A stretch of 64,000 bases of DNA from Mycobacterium simulans (GTDB lineage Bacteria; Actinomycetota; Actinomycetes; Mycobacteriales; Mycobacteriaceae): contig NZ_OCVX01000003.1 in assembly GCF_900232995.1 (NCBI RefSeq), positions 656,412-720,411 on the forward strand. Reading direction: 5' to 3'. A program made the position numbers and the translations under genes. The first letter of the stretch is position 1. Each line of letters opens with the position of its first letter. The notes beneath the pieces are model-generated. The model was not told where the DNA came from and ran no database searches. It saw only the letters and a program-made list of their open reading frames with translations. Below, one piece after another: positions 36,698-45,678 of this stretch.

Positions 36698-38316
36698 CGC
36701 GGCTCTCCCCCGCTCGCTACCTGGCGACCGGGTTTGCTGTCCGGCGGCAGCCCGTCGTGTGCCAGCAGTGCGTCGGCGCGCGACAGCGTCGGGCCGGGCG
36801 CAAACAGTGACAGCATCGACCACGGAACCGAGAGCGGCGGCCAGGTCAGGCCAAGGGCCTCAATCGTTTTGCCGTGGCCGCTAGCTCCCGAACCCGCTTC
36901 AGCCTCGGTGTCAATGCCGTAGCGCACGCCGGTGTCGGAGACCCAGAACAGCGACCCGGTCGCAGGTGCCGTCGCGCCGCCACCGACGGTCTGGGTGAAG
37001 TAGCCCGTGCCCGGTGCCAGCGCTACGCGGGTGGCCACTCCCGGTGAGCCACCGCCGACCAACTCGACCGTGCGCACCGCGTCGGGCACCGGAAGCGCGG
37101 AACCGGACAACAAGCTCAGTGAACTAGTGGCCGCTCCGGCCGGCTTACTCCAGTACGCGCAGGTGACGGGATCGCGGGACACGTCAACGAGATTGACCGG
37201 CAGGACGGGAAAACCCGCGGTGTCCAGCAACCGCGACACCGGCAGCTTGGCCACCTCGTCGGCCCCGAGCCGCGGAGGCTGTTGCAGCCCATAGGAATTG
37301 GTGTTGCGCAGAACGGCGGCCAGCACCGGCGAGATCGGCTGCAAGCCGTCCGGCAGCACCGCGTAATACACGGTGTCGGATGGTGTCCTGTCCAGGGAGT
37401 ACGCCGTCACGACCGCCCCGATCGGCGCCGGGACGGCGAAATCCGCCGGGCTGCCGGCGCGCGGGATGGCCGGTGCCGTCAGTGCCGGCGCCTCGGGTAT
37501 CGCGTTGAACAGCCCCGAAGCGATGGGCCGCGGTGCGGGTATCTCAGCCTCCAAGCCGAGGGCGCTGGTGACCGCGTGGTCTGTCAGATCGATCCGGCTA
37601 CGCTTGCCCTCCCACAGCAGCCAAGTGCTGGTGCCATCATCGACCAGGACCGCCTGCCCGGAGCCGAGCGTGGCCGCCCGGGCGCCGGTGCTGTCCGGCA
37701 AACCCGCGATGACCGTGACCCCCATGCTGTGGACGGCACGCCCGGTTCCGCTAAGGGTGTCGCAGACCGTCCAGTTCGCGTCGTGGGAAGTGCTCTGCAC
37801 CATGCGCTCCGGTGCGCCCGGGATGCCGATCAGGTTTCCGCGCGGAAATCGGTCCAGCTCAGCACTTTTCACTGTCACCGGGTTAACCGGCCGACCGGCG
37901 ATCAGCCGGGCCGACGTCAGGTTGAGCACGGGGTGCAGTTCGTCGCCCACGCGCACGTACAGTGCAGCGGTGGACCGATCGGCGAGCACCGCATTGTTGC
38001 CCGCCTGCCCGTTGGGGCGGATGAGTGAGAACACGAAGCAGCCAACCACTCCAGTGATCAGCAGCAGCACACCCATCAGGATCGCGCGTGATTGAGTGCG
38101 CAATGGGTCCACGAGCATCCGAGTGTCGTGTAACGCGATACCGGCGGCGATCCGGCGCATCACGAACCGCCAACCGGTCACCTGGTGTCGGGTGACGAAT
38201 CCGCGGCGGTAGACCACCTTGTCAGGGTTGTCATTGACGGGGGTGCGGGAAGCGAACGAACGCCGCGCGCCGTCGCTTTCGGGGCCCCATTCGCCGTCGG
38301 CCTCATACTTGGTCAT
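36694..38316 (-). CDS. eccB3: ESX-3 membrane component EccB3 (Rv0283 orthologue)
   Basis: 540 residues. Short cytoplasmic N-terminus with the conserved [18 protein letters not shown] (about 34-51), one membrane helix (about 79-99), then a large periplasmic domain with repeat folds and paired cysteines (e.g. [10 protein letters not shown] and RDPVTCAYW). EccB proteins form the periplasmic dimer or hexamer of the type VII complex. Overlaps eccA3's stop at its start and eccC3's start at its end, 4 bp each. Length matches H37Rv EccB3 (about 538); the first about 20 residues differ. Confidence 0.95.
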   Translation of the reverse strand: MTKYEADGEWGPESDGARRSFASRTPVNDNPDKVVYRRGFVTRHQVTGWRFVMRRIAAGIALHDTRMLVDPLRTQSRAILMGVLLLITGVVGCFVFSLIRPNGQAGNNAVLADRSTAALYVRVGDELHPVLNLTSARLIAGRPVNPVTVKSAELDRFPRGNLIGIPGAPERMVQSTSHDANWTVCDTLSGTGRAVHSMGVTVIAGLPDSTGARAATLGSGQAVLVDDGTSTWLLWEGKRSRIDLTDHAVTSALGLEAEIPAPRPIASGLFNAIPEAPALTAPAIPRAGSPADFAVPAPIGAVVTAYSLDRTPSDTVYYAVLPDGLQPISPVLAAVLRNTNSYGLQQPPRLGADEVAKLPVSRLLDTAGFPVLPVNLVDVSRDPVTCAYWSKPAGAATSSLSLLSGSALPVPDAVRTVELVGGGSPGVATRVALAPGTGYFTQTVGGGATAPATGSLFWVSDTGVRYGIDTEAEAGSGASGHGKTIEALGLTWPPLSVPWSMLSLFAPGPTLSRADALLAHDGLPPDSKPGRQVASGGEPR

Positions 38317-40214
38317 GCCGGCACCGAGAGCCCGAGGCCACGCAGTAGCGGGTCTACCGATCTGCCAACGTCCTCGGCCGTGATGGTCATCAGCTCCTCG
38401 TCGCTAAACTCACCGGTTCCCGCATGCTCCGAATGGTCCAGCCGGAACTCACGTTCTTCTTCCGAGCGTTCGACGATGTTACGGACGAACCGGCCGTTGC
38501 CAGCAATGTCGAGGCTGCGTCGCGAGATTCCGTTGGAGTCGGGTGTCGACGCCGCCGCCAACTTCGCGAACAATGCCTCCAAATCCCCGAGGGCGGACTG
38601 TTCAAAGACACTGTCGCGCTGTTCGGCCATCTTGTGGGCGATCTCCACTAACTCGTGTGACGTGTACGACGGGAAGTCGATGCTGCGAGTGAACCGCGAC
38701 CGCAAACCCTCGTTGGTGTCCAGGAACTTGTCCAGATCGGCGCGGTAACCGGCGATGATCACCACCAGCCGGTCACGGTCGTTCTCCATGCGGGCCAGCA
38801 ACGTGTCGATAGCCACCAACCCGAAGTCGTTCTTGGCGCCGGTGGCCACCAGGGCGTAGGCCTCGTCGAGGAACAGCACGCCGTCGAGTGCGCTGTCGAT
38901 GATGGCGTTGGTTTTGGCCTCGGTCTCGCCAATGTGCTGGCCGATGAGGTCTGCGCGGTGTACCTCTCTGATGTTTTCCCGCTTCAAAAGGCCTAGGCCG
39001 CAATAGATTTTGGCGACGACCCGGGCGATGGTGGTCTTGCCGGTTCCGGGCGGTCCGGCAAAGATCAGATGGTGGGTGCGCTGGGCCACCGTGAGCCCAC
39101 GCTGCTTACGCACCAATTCCATTGCCACCGAACTCTTTAGCCGCGACACCTGGTTCTTGACCTCGTCCAGTCCGATGAACTCGGCGAGCTGGCGCTCCGC
39201 CTCGTGCAGCAGCGTGGCCTTGCGTTCGTGAGCGGCTGGGTCAATGAAGTCGTCCGCGCTGGGCTCGGTAGCCGGATCCCACGGATCGGTGCGGGCGTCA
39301 ATGCGAGCCGCGGTCGTGGTCGCAATCCCGAAGCTGGTGTCGGACAGCGCGTGCTCGACCTGCTCGTTCTCGGGGTTGGCCGCATACAGGTCCTGCAGCA
39401 CTTCGCTTGCCGACTCCTCGTCGACATGCACCCGCAACACTAAAGCCTTGGCCAAAGCACCGTCGACGGCCGCGACGGGGACGGGGCCCTCGGGCTCTTC
39501 GAGATACGACAATGCCGGCGCGAACATGCCCAACCGAGCTAGCGCCGTTCCCAGCGTGATCTTCGCCGCGTGCGCGAAGGCCTCGTCGAGCTGGGGATCG
39601 TTGACGATCGGCGTGAGTAGCTTGACGACGTCCGACCAGCGCTCGGCGCGGTAATTGATGACGACCGCCACCCAACGGGCTTCGCGCCAGCTCGGTCGGC
39701 GGCCCGCGATATCCGTGACAATGTGGTTGGCCTTGGCAAAGGCCCCGGAATCCCCGGTGCAAGCCAGCGCCGCTGCATACGCGAGGTGGAAATCGTCCGC
39801 GTCGGTCGCGCGAAACCGCAGGTACAGGCCGGTGTCGTAATGGAACCCCAGAGCTTTCGGCGCAAGTTCGACCTGACGCTGCAAGACGCCAGCCGTGGCC
39901 GAGGTCCGCGAAACCGCTTCGAGCACCCCGATGGACTGATCGCCCGCGGCGGCCAACCCGGTCCACGCGTCACATTCGCCATGGGCGATGCGGGCAAGCG
40001 CACTGAACCCCGACCGGGCGGCCGCCAAGTCGGCCGGGCGTTGACGCTGATAGACAGCGATGCCCAGGGCCCGGCAGCAAGTGGCAAACCGGCTGACGAC
40101 GTCCGCGTCTACCTTGCTAGTTGCCCCGACCGGAGCGGGTTGAGCCGCAAGCATGCCAGTTTCAACGCTTTCCACGCCCCCGCCGTCTCCTGCACTCAAC
40201 ACTGCCATTGGCAT
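38313..40214 (-). CDS. eccA3: ESX-3 cytosolic AAA+ ATPase EccA3 (Rv0282 orthologue)
   Basis: 633 residues. N-terminal TPR-like domain (about 1-280) and a CbxX/CfxQ-type AAA+ domain with Walker A FAGPPGTGKTTIARV (K393), Walker B GVLFLDEAYAL and arginine-finger region GLRSRFTRSIDFP. EccA is thought to disassemble EspG-PE-PPE complexes before secretion. First gene of the ESX-3 unit; ATG 40214 is preceded by a 198-bp region with an IdeR-like box and, further up, a Zur-like box. Its stop overlaps the eccB3 start. Very similar to H37Rv over the whole length except the first 30 residues. Confidence 0.95.
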   Translation of the reverse strand: MPMAVLSAGDGGGVESVETGMLAAQPAPVGATSKVDADVVSRFATCCRALGIAVYQRQRPADLAAARSGFSALARIAHGECDAWTGLAAAGDQSIGVLEAVSRTSATAGVLQRQVELAPKALGFHYDTGLYLRFRATDADDFHLAYAAALACTGDSGAFAKANHIVTDIAGRRPSWREARWVAVVINYRAERWSDVVKLLTPIVNDPQLDEAFAHAAKITLGTALARLGMFAPALSYLEEPEGPVPVAAVDGALAKALVLRVHVDEESASEVLQDLYAANPENEQVEHALSDTSFGIATTTAARIDARTDPWDPATEPSADDFIDPAAHERKATLLHEAERQLAEFIGLDEVKNQVSRLKSSVAMELVRKQRGLTVAQRTHHLIFAGPPGTGKTTIARVVAKIYCGLGLLKRENIREVHRADLIGQHIGETEAKTNAIIDSALDGVLFLDEAYALVATGAKNDFGLVAIDTLLARMENDRDRLVVIIAGYRADLDKFLDTNEGLRSRFTRSIDFPSYTSHELVEIAHKMAEQRDSVFEQSALGDLEALFAKLAAASTPDSNGISRRSLDIAGNGRFVRNIVERSEEEREFRLDHSEHAGTGEFSDEELMTITAEDVGRSVDPLLRGLGLSVPA

Positions 40215-40239
40215 ATACCGCCTGAAGTTAGCCCCGAAG

Positions 40240-40258
40240 TTAGCATTGCATAAGCTAA
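40240..40258. promoter_or_regulatory. IdeR-like iron box upstream of eccA3
   Basis: TTAGCATTGCATAAGCTAA, a 19-bp inverted repeat with perfect TTAGC/GCTAA arms, matches the IdeR consensus TTAGGTTAGGCTAACCTAA at 13-14 of 19 positions depending on strand. Its centre is about 35 bp before the eccA3 start. H37Rv ESX-3 is known to be repressed by IdeR with iron. The flank also holds GAAGTTAGC twice, 12 bp apart (40224-40232, 40236-40244). Confidence 0.6.
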
Positions 40259-40412
40259 CTGTCGAGACGGCCGATCCAAGTCGATTCGTCGCTGCGCTCC
40301 CAATTTAGCGGCATTGACCTGGGCATTACGGCCGCGAGCCGGGTTTGCGGACACGACTGCAACGTCATAGCACACAGCACCTCCACAGCCAGGGATCTCT
40401 AGGCCGCACAGC

Positions 40413-41924
40413 TTACTGAATATGATTTTCATTATCGACCTCGGGGTCCCAAGTGCCGGGCACCATGGGCACTACCGGTCCATCACCGAACCGGTCGCCG
40501 GCCAGTGTGGCCAGCCCGGACGCCTCGCCTACATCGTCTCGGCGCGCCGTTCCAGCGAGACCCACCGTGTCGGCACCTCGGTCCGACACCGCCACAGCGG
40601 GATCGGCATTCATATCAGAATCCAGGCTCAGGAATTCATGGCGGTACCCCAGGTCGTGCAACGCCCCGCGGCGACGGCGAGGAGCGCGCTGCTTGTCACG
40701 CGCCGACCCGACAGCCGCCGTTTGGGTCGCTACCAGATCAGGCTCCGGCGCCTTGCGTTGTGCACCGGCACTCATCCCCGAGCCGAACCCGGCGCCGGGA
40801 CCACCGACCAGATAAGGGTAGGCGGCACCTTCCACACCCGCGGCTGGCGGCGGTGGGACTCCGCTCGCCGCTGTCGGGGCTGGCGTAGCGGCCAGCGCCG
40901 ACGCTGAGGCCGGGCCGGGAGGCGCCGACGCCGGCGCCCCCGCGACCAGTGAACTCCCGACGGCGTGCTGGCGGGGTTCGGGGGCGGCAGCGATCTGAGC
41001 CGGTGCTGCCGGGACTATCCCGTGCTGAACTCCAGCCAGCCCGGTTAGCCCCGCGGTGCCGCTCGCCAACCCGAGGTTGGTGGCCGGTAGGGCGAGCGTG
41101 AGGGCCTGCAATTGCGGGCTGAACGTATTGATCGCTTCACCCAGGTGCTCGACCTCGTCGGCTACAAGCAGGGGGATGTGTGACTGCAACTGCTCGATCG
41201 CCCCGATTGGATTCTCCGGAAATTCCGCCAGGTCTCTACCTACGGTTTGGAAAATCTCAGTGAATCGGTTTACCCACCAACTCAATTGCGTCGGATCGCC
41301 GCTGTCGTCGTCGATGATTCCCCCGTCACTATCACTGCCGCCACCATCGCCGTCATAGTCACCGTGGTCGACGTGGTCGGCGTGGGCTGTCTCGATTTCC
41401 GGTGCCGCGTCGGCGCGCGGCGCTGACGCCACCGCCGTCGAAGAGACCGCCTGATAGGTGGCCATGGTGGTGGCCGCCTGGACCCACATCCGGACATAAT
41501 CGGCCTCGTTGAGCGCGATAGGGATGGTGTTGATCCCAAAGAGGTTCGTCGCGACCAAAGCCGCATGGATCGCATGGTTGGCGGCTAGCTCCGCCAAGGT
41601 CGGCATCGCCGCCAAGGCCGAGCTGAAGGCCGCCGCAGCAATCTCGTGCTGGGAAGCCACCTCCGCGCTATTTGCGCTCGCCCGGATCAGCCACGCCAGG
41701 TAGGGCACGTGTGAGGCCACATATCGCGCGGCGGTTGGCCCGTCCCATGCCCCGGCTTGCACCGCCGCCAATATTCCGCCGAGTTCGTCTGCCACCGAGG
41801 CGTATGCGGCACTCAGCGAACCCCAGCCATCCGCCGCGGCCAACAAACCGCCGGGCCCCGGACCGCTGCTGAGCTGGGCCGAGTGGATCTCCGGAGGCAT
41901 AGCCATCCACACCGGCGCGGTCAT
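40413..41924 (-). CDS. PPE-family protein (PPW subfamily) between the methyltransferase and eccA3
   Basis: 503 residues. PPE domain 1 to about 180 ([38 protein letters not shown]), close to PPE4 and PPE3-like. Directly after it comes an Asp/His-rich insert (about 181-210, with H181, H184, H187 and some ten Asp, e.g. [15 protein letters not shown]), then a hydrophobic middle, an Ala/Pro linker and the PPW-type end [10 protein letters not shown]; the GFxGT motif reads GLAGT. No PE gene is next to it. I recall no PPE gene at this position in H37Rv, where Rv0281 is followed by eccA3, so it looks like a duplicate of the PPE3-type gene. Its last codons overlap a Zur-like box. Export by ESX-3 and metal binding are inferred. 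Confidence 0.88.
   Translation of the reverse strand: MTAPVWMAMPPEIHSAQLSSGPGPGGLLAAADGWGSLSAAYASVADELGGILAAVQAGAWDGPTAARYVASHVPYLAWLIRASANSAEVASQHEIAAAAFSSALAAMPTLAELAANHAIHAALVATNLFGINTIPIALNEADYVRMWVQAATTMATYQAVSSTAVASAPRADAAPEIETAHADHVDHGDYDGDGGGSDSDGGIIDDDSGDPTQLSWWVNRFTEIFQTVGRDLAEFPENPIGAIEQLQSHIPLLVADEVEHLGEAINTFSPQLQALTLALPATNLGLASGTAGLTGLAGVQHGIVPAAPAQIAAAPEPRQHAVGSSLVAGAPASAPPGPASASALAATPAPTAASGVPPPPAAGVEGAAYPYLVGGPGAGFGSGMSAGAQRKAPEPDLVATQTAAVGSARDKQRAPRRRRGALHDLGYRHEFLSLDSDMNADPAVAVSDRGADTVGLAGTARRDDVGEASGLATLAGDRFGDGPVVPMVPGTWDPEVDNENHIQ
40417..40431. promoter_or_regulatory. Zur-like zinc box overlapping the end of the PPE gene, upstream of eccA3
   Basis: TGAATATGATTTTCA matches the actinobacterial Zur-type palindrome TGAAAATGATTTTCA at 14 of 15 positions. 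It lies in the last codons of the upstream PPE gene, ending 2 bp before its stop, and about 190 bp before the eccA3 start. M. tuberculosis ESX-3 is known to be Zur-repressed. Confidence 0.55.
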
Positions 41925-42039
41925 ACGCGTCGTGCCTCGCTAGTGGGCGACGCACCCAGCACGTAACTAGTAGTCGGGCTCCGCCGGCAAAAGTTCCGGG
42001 CCGACGCAGACTATATTCAAATGTCTCTCAAATATGGCC

Positions 42040-42951
42040 CTACTGCGCCGTCTTGGTGGCACTGACGAGCGTGTTCCGAGCAAACATCGGGGCCGCCTCG
42101 GATTCAGGCCCGGGTATCGGCCGTCCGACCTCGCGGAGAAAGTCGTTCAACGGCGTGCCGACCGCCATCCAGCCTCGCCGACCAAACCACTCAGTGGCTG
42201 GCGCGCATTGCTCGTTGTAGACCAGTTGGAAAAACAGGCCCTGGGAGCCTTCGGCGACGGCGGCACGTTCCTCGTCGACTTTGGCGGCAAATTCGTCCGC
42301 AGGAAGCGGAGCACCGTCCTCAACCGCGACGTGGCTGCCGGGGCTGGCGAGGGCGTCGATGCCCGTGAACAGTTGTTCCTGAGCGCTTGCCGGCAGATAG
42401 ATCAATAGGCCCTCGGCAATCCAAGCCGAGGGCTGGCCGGAATCAAAACCCTCGTCTCGCAATGCTTGTGACCAATCGTCGCGGAGATCGACGGCGATCT
42501 CGCGACGCTCGGCGCGCGGTTGGGTGCCATGGCCGCTGAGGGCCTCGCGCTTGAAATCGAGAACCTGCGGCCGGTCCAACTCGAAAACGGTGGTCCGGTC
42601 CGGCCACGGCAGCCGATAGGCGCGCGAGTCCAGTCCCGCCGCCAGGATGACAACCTGACGGGTGCCGGCATCGGCGGCCCGACGGAAGTATGAGTCGAAG
42701 TACCTGGTGCGGGCACCCTGGAAGTTGACGAAATGCTTGCCGAAATCGTCGGTCAGCAGCTGGTGGTCGGGAGCGTTGCCGTCCAGCACATCAGCCCAGG
42801 AACCGCCGACGGCTCGGCAGAACAGCTCCGCATACGGGTCGACGGCCAGCGGGTCGGGTTTTTGGGCTTCCAACGCCCGCGCGGTCGCTACGAAGAGCGC
42901 CGTCGATCCGACACTCGTTGTGATGTCCCAGGTGTCACCTTCACTACGCAC
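42040..42951 (-). CDS. SAM-dependent methyltransferase, LCMT-like family (Rv0281 orthologue)
   Basis: 303 residues of the large mycobacterial group of putative leucine-carboxyl-methyltransferase-like enzymes. SAM site [19 protein letters not shown] (motif I), acidic [12 protein letters not shown] after it, DLRDDW and [13 protein letters not shown] are family hallmarks. Acceptor unknown. It begins 10 bp after the stop of the PPE3-like gene, so it is probably expressed with it from the same Zur-boxed promoter. Between it and the next PPE gene are 115 bp without a recognisable box. Confidence 0.88.
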   Translation of the reverse strand: MRSEGDTWDITTSVGSTALFVATARALEAQKPDPLAVDPYAELFCRAVGGSWADVLDGNAPDHQLLTDDFGKHFVNFQGARTRYFDSYFRRAADAGTRQVVILAAGLDSRAYRLPWPDRTTVFELDRPQVLDFKREALSGHGTQPRAERREIAVDLRDDWSQALRDEGFDSGQPSAWIAEGLLIYLPASAQEQLFTGIDALASPGSHVAVEDGAPLPADEFAAKVDEERAAVAEGSQGLFFQLVYNEQCAPATEWFGRRGWMAVGTPLNDFLREVGRPIPGPESEAAPMFARNTLVSATKTAQ

Positions 42952-42961
42952 CCAAACGACA

Positions 42962-44586
42962 CTACGCCGGGTGCTCGCCGGTCTCGTCCGGGTTCCACGT
43001 GCCCGGGATCATCGGCAGCGTTGGGCCGCTACCGAACTCGTCACCGGCCAGTGTGGTCAAGCCCGCGGCTGCGCCGCTCGTTTCCTTGTGTGCCGTGCCC
43101 GCGAAGCCCAGATTTCTGACACCCTGATCGGAGGCCGACACATCTGGCTCACTGCCCCGCGGCACGCCCCAGTCGGGGTCAACGTCGACGTTCATATCCA
43201 TAAACTCGTCGCCGTAGCCCCGCCGCGTGGCGCGGCGTCGCCGCCGCGCCCGTGCTTGCTCTCGTGCGGCGGCCGCGGCCGCCAGTGCGGCGCTATCGGG
43301 CTCCGGCGCTTTCTTCTTAGCGCTGGCACTTGCGCTGGAGCCCATACCCGAGCCCAATCCGATGCCGGGAGGACCGACGGCGTACGGGTAGCCGAAGCCC
43401 GCGACGCTGCTGACGGTCGTCGGCGGCGGTGTCGGCGCACTGGCGACAGCGCTCGCCGCGGGCGCGGGCGCGGGAGCCACCGTCGACACGGGCGCGGCCG
43501 GTGCTGCGGCAATCGGTGCCATCGCGACCGCCGGCAACATTGCGGGCGGGGCCGCTGGCGGCGCCACCGCGGGGATTGCCGCGGGGTGAATGCCCGCCAG
43601 ACCCGCCAGCCCCGCGAAGCCGGTCACCGCTCCCAAGTTGGAGATGGCCGAGCCGAGTGCGACCGCAAGCAATTGCGGGGACTGGCTTAGCGCTTGAACG
43701 ATCTGCAGTAGGTGTGTCGGGTAGTCGAACAACAGAAGTTCAAAATAGGCCTGGAAAGCCTCCACCGGATTTGTAAACAGTTCCTGGACAAATGTTTCAA
43801 AGTCCTGACTGAATTCGAGGGCACGAACAACCCACCAGATCGGCTCGGCCGCGTTCGTATAGTCCTCGAAGGGGATCCCATTCATTGTGCCTTCGGCGGG
43901 ATCCCAGATCAGGCGGCCACCACTGATGATGCGCAACAGCTCCGCAACGAGGTAATCGATTGGGGTCGGGTTGCCCCCATGTTCGTGGTCATGGTCGTCC
44001 TCGTGGTCGTCGTCGGCCGCTTCGGCTGTCACGATCTGAGGCGCAGGGGTGGTCTGTGGTGTCGACCCCACCGCCGCGCCGGAGGCCGCTTCGTAGGTCG
44101 CCATCGTGGTCGCGGCCTGAATCCACATCCGCACGTAGTCGGCCTCGTTAATCGCAATCGGAATCGTGTTGATGCCAAAGAAATTCGTCGCCACCAACAC
44201 CCCGTGGATGATGTGGTTCGCCGCCAGCTCGGGCAATGTTGGCATGGCCGCCAGCGCCGCGCTGTAGGCCGCGGCCACGGCCTCGTGCCGCGCCGCCGCC
44301 TCCGCGCTGGCCGAGCTGGCGTGCATCAACCACGCCAGATATGGCGCGTGGGCGGCCACGTACTGCTCGGCACTGGGCCCCCCCCGGGCCCCTCCGCACT
44401 GGGCCCCTCCCAGGCCCCTCCCTGCACCGCACCCAGCAGCGCGATGAGTTCGTCCGCCACCGCGGCGTACTCAGTGTTTAACGACGACCACGCAGCCCCG
44501 GCCGACAGCAGCGACCCGGGCCCCGGGCCACTGCTGAGCAACGCCGAATGCACCTCAGGCGGCGACGCCATCCACACCGACGTCAT
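42962..44586 (-). pseudogene. PPE3: PPE3-like PPE-family gene, frameshifted by a 26-bp duplication (Rv0280 orthologue)
   Basis: Starts at ATG 44586 with a GGAGGAG ribosome site and reads [20 protein letters not shown] up to WEGPSAE; a second frame continues from [15 protein letters not shown] to the end at 42962. A 26-bp tandem repeat (44370-44421) causes the shift; removing one copy restores [19 protein letters not shown] exactly. The restored protein has about 536 residues: PPE domain, a His/acidic cluster [12 protein letters not shown] (residues 183-194, nt 43979-44014), hydrophobic middle, GFAGT and PMIPGTW (PPW subfamily). A near-perfect Zur-like box precedes it. Either a recent inactivation, a slippable on/off state, or a sequencing/assembly error in a C/G-rich stretch. 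The downstream frame shows no further decay. Confidence 0.85.
44370..44421. repeat. 26-bp imperfect tandem duplication breaking the PPE3-like gene
   Basis: Two adjacent 26-bp units, 44370-44395 and 44396-44421, both starting GCACTGGGCCCC and ending GGCCCCTCC, differ at only two positions (C/T and G/A). Unit length is not a multiple of three, so the extra unit shifts the frame. The first unit contains an 8-C run. Confidence 0.9.
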
Positions 44587-44637
44587 ACAACGCAACTCCT
44601 CCGCTGGCGATTCGCTAGCTTCGGAGCTTACTGAACG

Positions 44638-44652
44638 TGAAAACCATTTTCA
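44638..44652. promoter_or_regulatory. Zur-like zinc box upstream of the PPE3-like gene
   Basis: TGAAAACCATTTTCA matches the Zur-type palindrome TGAAAATCATTTTCA at 14 of 15 positions. It lies 52-66 bp before the PPE start ATG 44586, a fitting operator position. Known context: the PPE3-Rv0281 pair of M. tuberculosis is reported in the Zur regulon. Confidence 0.65.
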
Positions 44653-44668
44653 ATATTGCACGTTGCGG

Positions 44669-45577
44669 CTAGACCAATGGGCGACCCGTCCTGATCCGTC
44701 GGTCCAAATCCCAAAGCATGAAGTTGAACGGGAACTGCCGGACAATCCGCGGCAGCAGGCGATTCACCGTGCGAAACACCACCATCAGCCGGTCGAAGCG
44801 CCGTTGTTTGGTCGCGTCCCACGGCAACCCCATCTCGTCGCGAAACCGTTGCGGCAGAAAGCCCGTGGTGATCAGGAGATTAAAACTCTCCGATCGGTTG
44901 CGTAGCCATTGCGGCAGACGCACACCCCGAATTCGGGACACGGCGATGGGATACAGGTATTCGCGGACGGCGTCGTCGATGTGCACCTTCTCCAGCGACT
45001 CCCGCCAATACCGGTCGAACGCCGCCCGATCCGGCGGCCACATCTCCGGCGGCACCTGCAGCGTGGTGCCTATCGACATGCCCTCGCGGTAAAGACGCTC
45101 GGCGTCCTCCTCGGGTATCTCGCCGACGAAGGTGCGGTAGATATCGACGCCGCCCTTATAGATGCAGGCCGCCACCCACAGCTGCAGCTCGGGATCAAAC
45201 GCGTTGTACGCCACCGGGCTATCGGGCGTCGAGTACACCTGCGCGTGCACTCGGTCCACGGCACGGCGGAAGGCCGCCTTCTGGGCATCGGTACCGGCAG
45301 CCGCCACCGCGATGTAGGTAAAGGTGGTGCGCGCCCGCTTAATGGGATGACGGTCAATGCGGCCGCTCTCCACGCGACTTTCCATCACGCCATGGCCAAC
45401 GCCGGGACGCGCCAACTCCATGATCACGTTGGCCGGACCGGCAAGCAGCGCCACGCCCATCAGCTCGCCGTCACTGCCAACCGGTAGCCGGCGCCTGACC
45501 CGCTGCGGACGAGCCGGGTCGGAGATCGGGCGCTCGACATGAGGAAGGCGCGAGCGGATCGTCTCGTCAATTGCCAT
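44669..45577 (-). CDS. MpaB-type oxygenase, DUF2236 (Rv0276 orthologue)
   Basis: 302 residues, all-helical DUF2236 protein of the MpaB/latex-clearing oxygenase superfamily, expected to bind b-type haem. Visible family blocks: LLAGPANVIMELARPGVGHGVMES, HPIKRARTTFTYIAVAA, VHAQVYSTPDSPVAYNAFDPELQLWVAA and LPQWLRNRSESFNLLITTGFLP. His residues in the G-x-G-H-G and S-PVAYNAF regions may ligate haem or lie near it. Substrate unknown; no signal peptide. Upstream of the PPE3-like gene on the same strand (82 bp), and divergent from a TetR gene, which is a likely regulator. Confidence 0.8.
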   Translation of the reverse strand: MAIDETIRSRLPHVERPISDPARPQRVRRRLPVGSDGELMGVALLAGPANVIMELARPGVGHGVMESRVESGRIDRHPIKRARTTFTYIAVAAAGTDAQKAAFRRAVDRVHAQVYSTPDSPVAYNAFDPELQLWVAACIYKGGVDIYRTFVGEIPEEDAERLYREGMSIGTTLQVPPEMWPPDRAAFDRYWRESLEKVHIDDAVREYLYPIAVSRIRGVRLPQWLRNRSESFNLLITTGFLPQRFRDEMGLPWDATKQRRFDRLMVVFRTVNRLLPRIVRQFPFNFMLWDLDRRIRTGRPLV

Positions 45578-45625
45578 CGTTGGACTCCCCCAGCACCGGT
45601 TCAGCGCTCGCCGGCTAATTGTGAG

Positions 45626-45635
45626 AACACTTGTT
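45626..45635. promoter_or_regulatory. Possible TetR operator between the divergent DUF2236 and TetR genes
   Basis: AACA-CT-TGTT, short inverted arms within GAGAACACTTGTTTC in the 101-bp divergent region. The position suits an operator for the adjacent TetR, but the repeat is short and could be chance. Confidence 0.25.
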
Positions 45636-45678
45636 TCCTGATTCTGGCGGTATCCTGCTCTGGTGTCAAGGTGGTGGC

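Noticed and set aside
36698..36823. 42-residue N-terminal extension of EccC3
   Set aside because: Arg/Ala-rich read-through inside eccB3; the known EccC3 start [15 protein letters not shown] lies at 36697, overlapping the eccB3 stop.
41925..42039. Zur box upstream of the second PPE gene
   Set aside because: ATTCAAATGTCTCTC and neighbours are AT-rich but do not match the TGAAAAT-n-ATTTTCA palindrome; expression may come from the upstream promoter.
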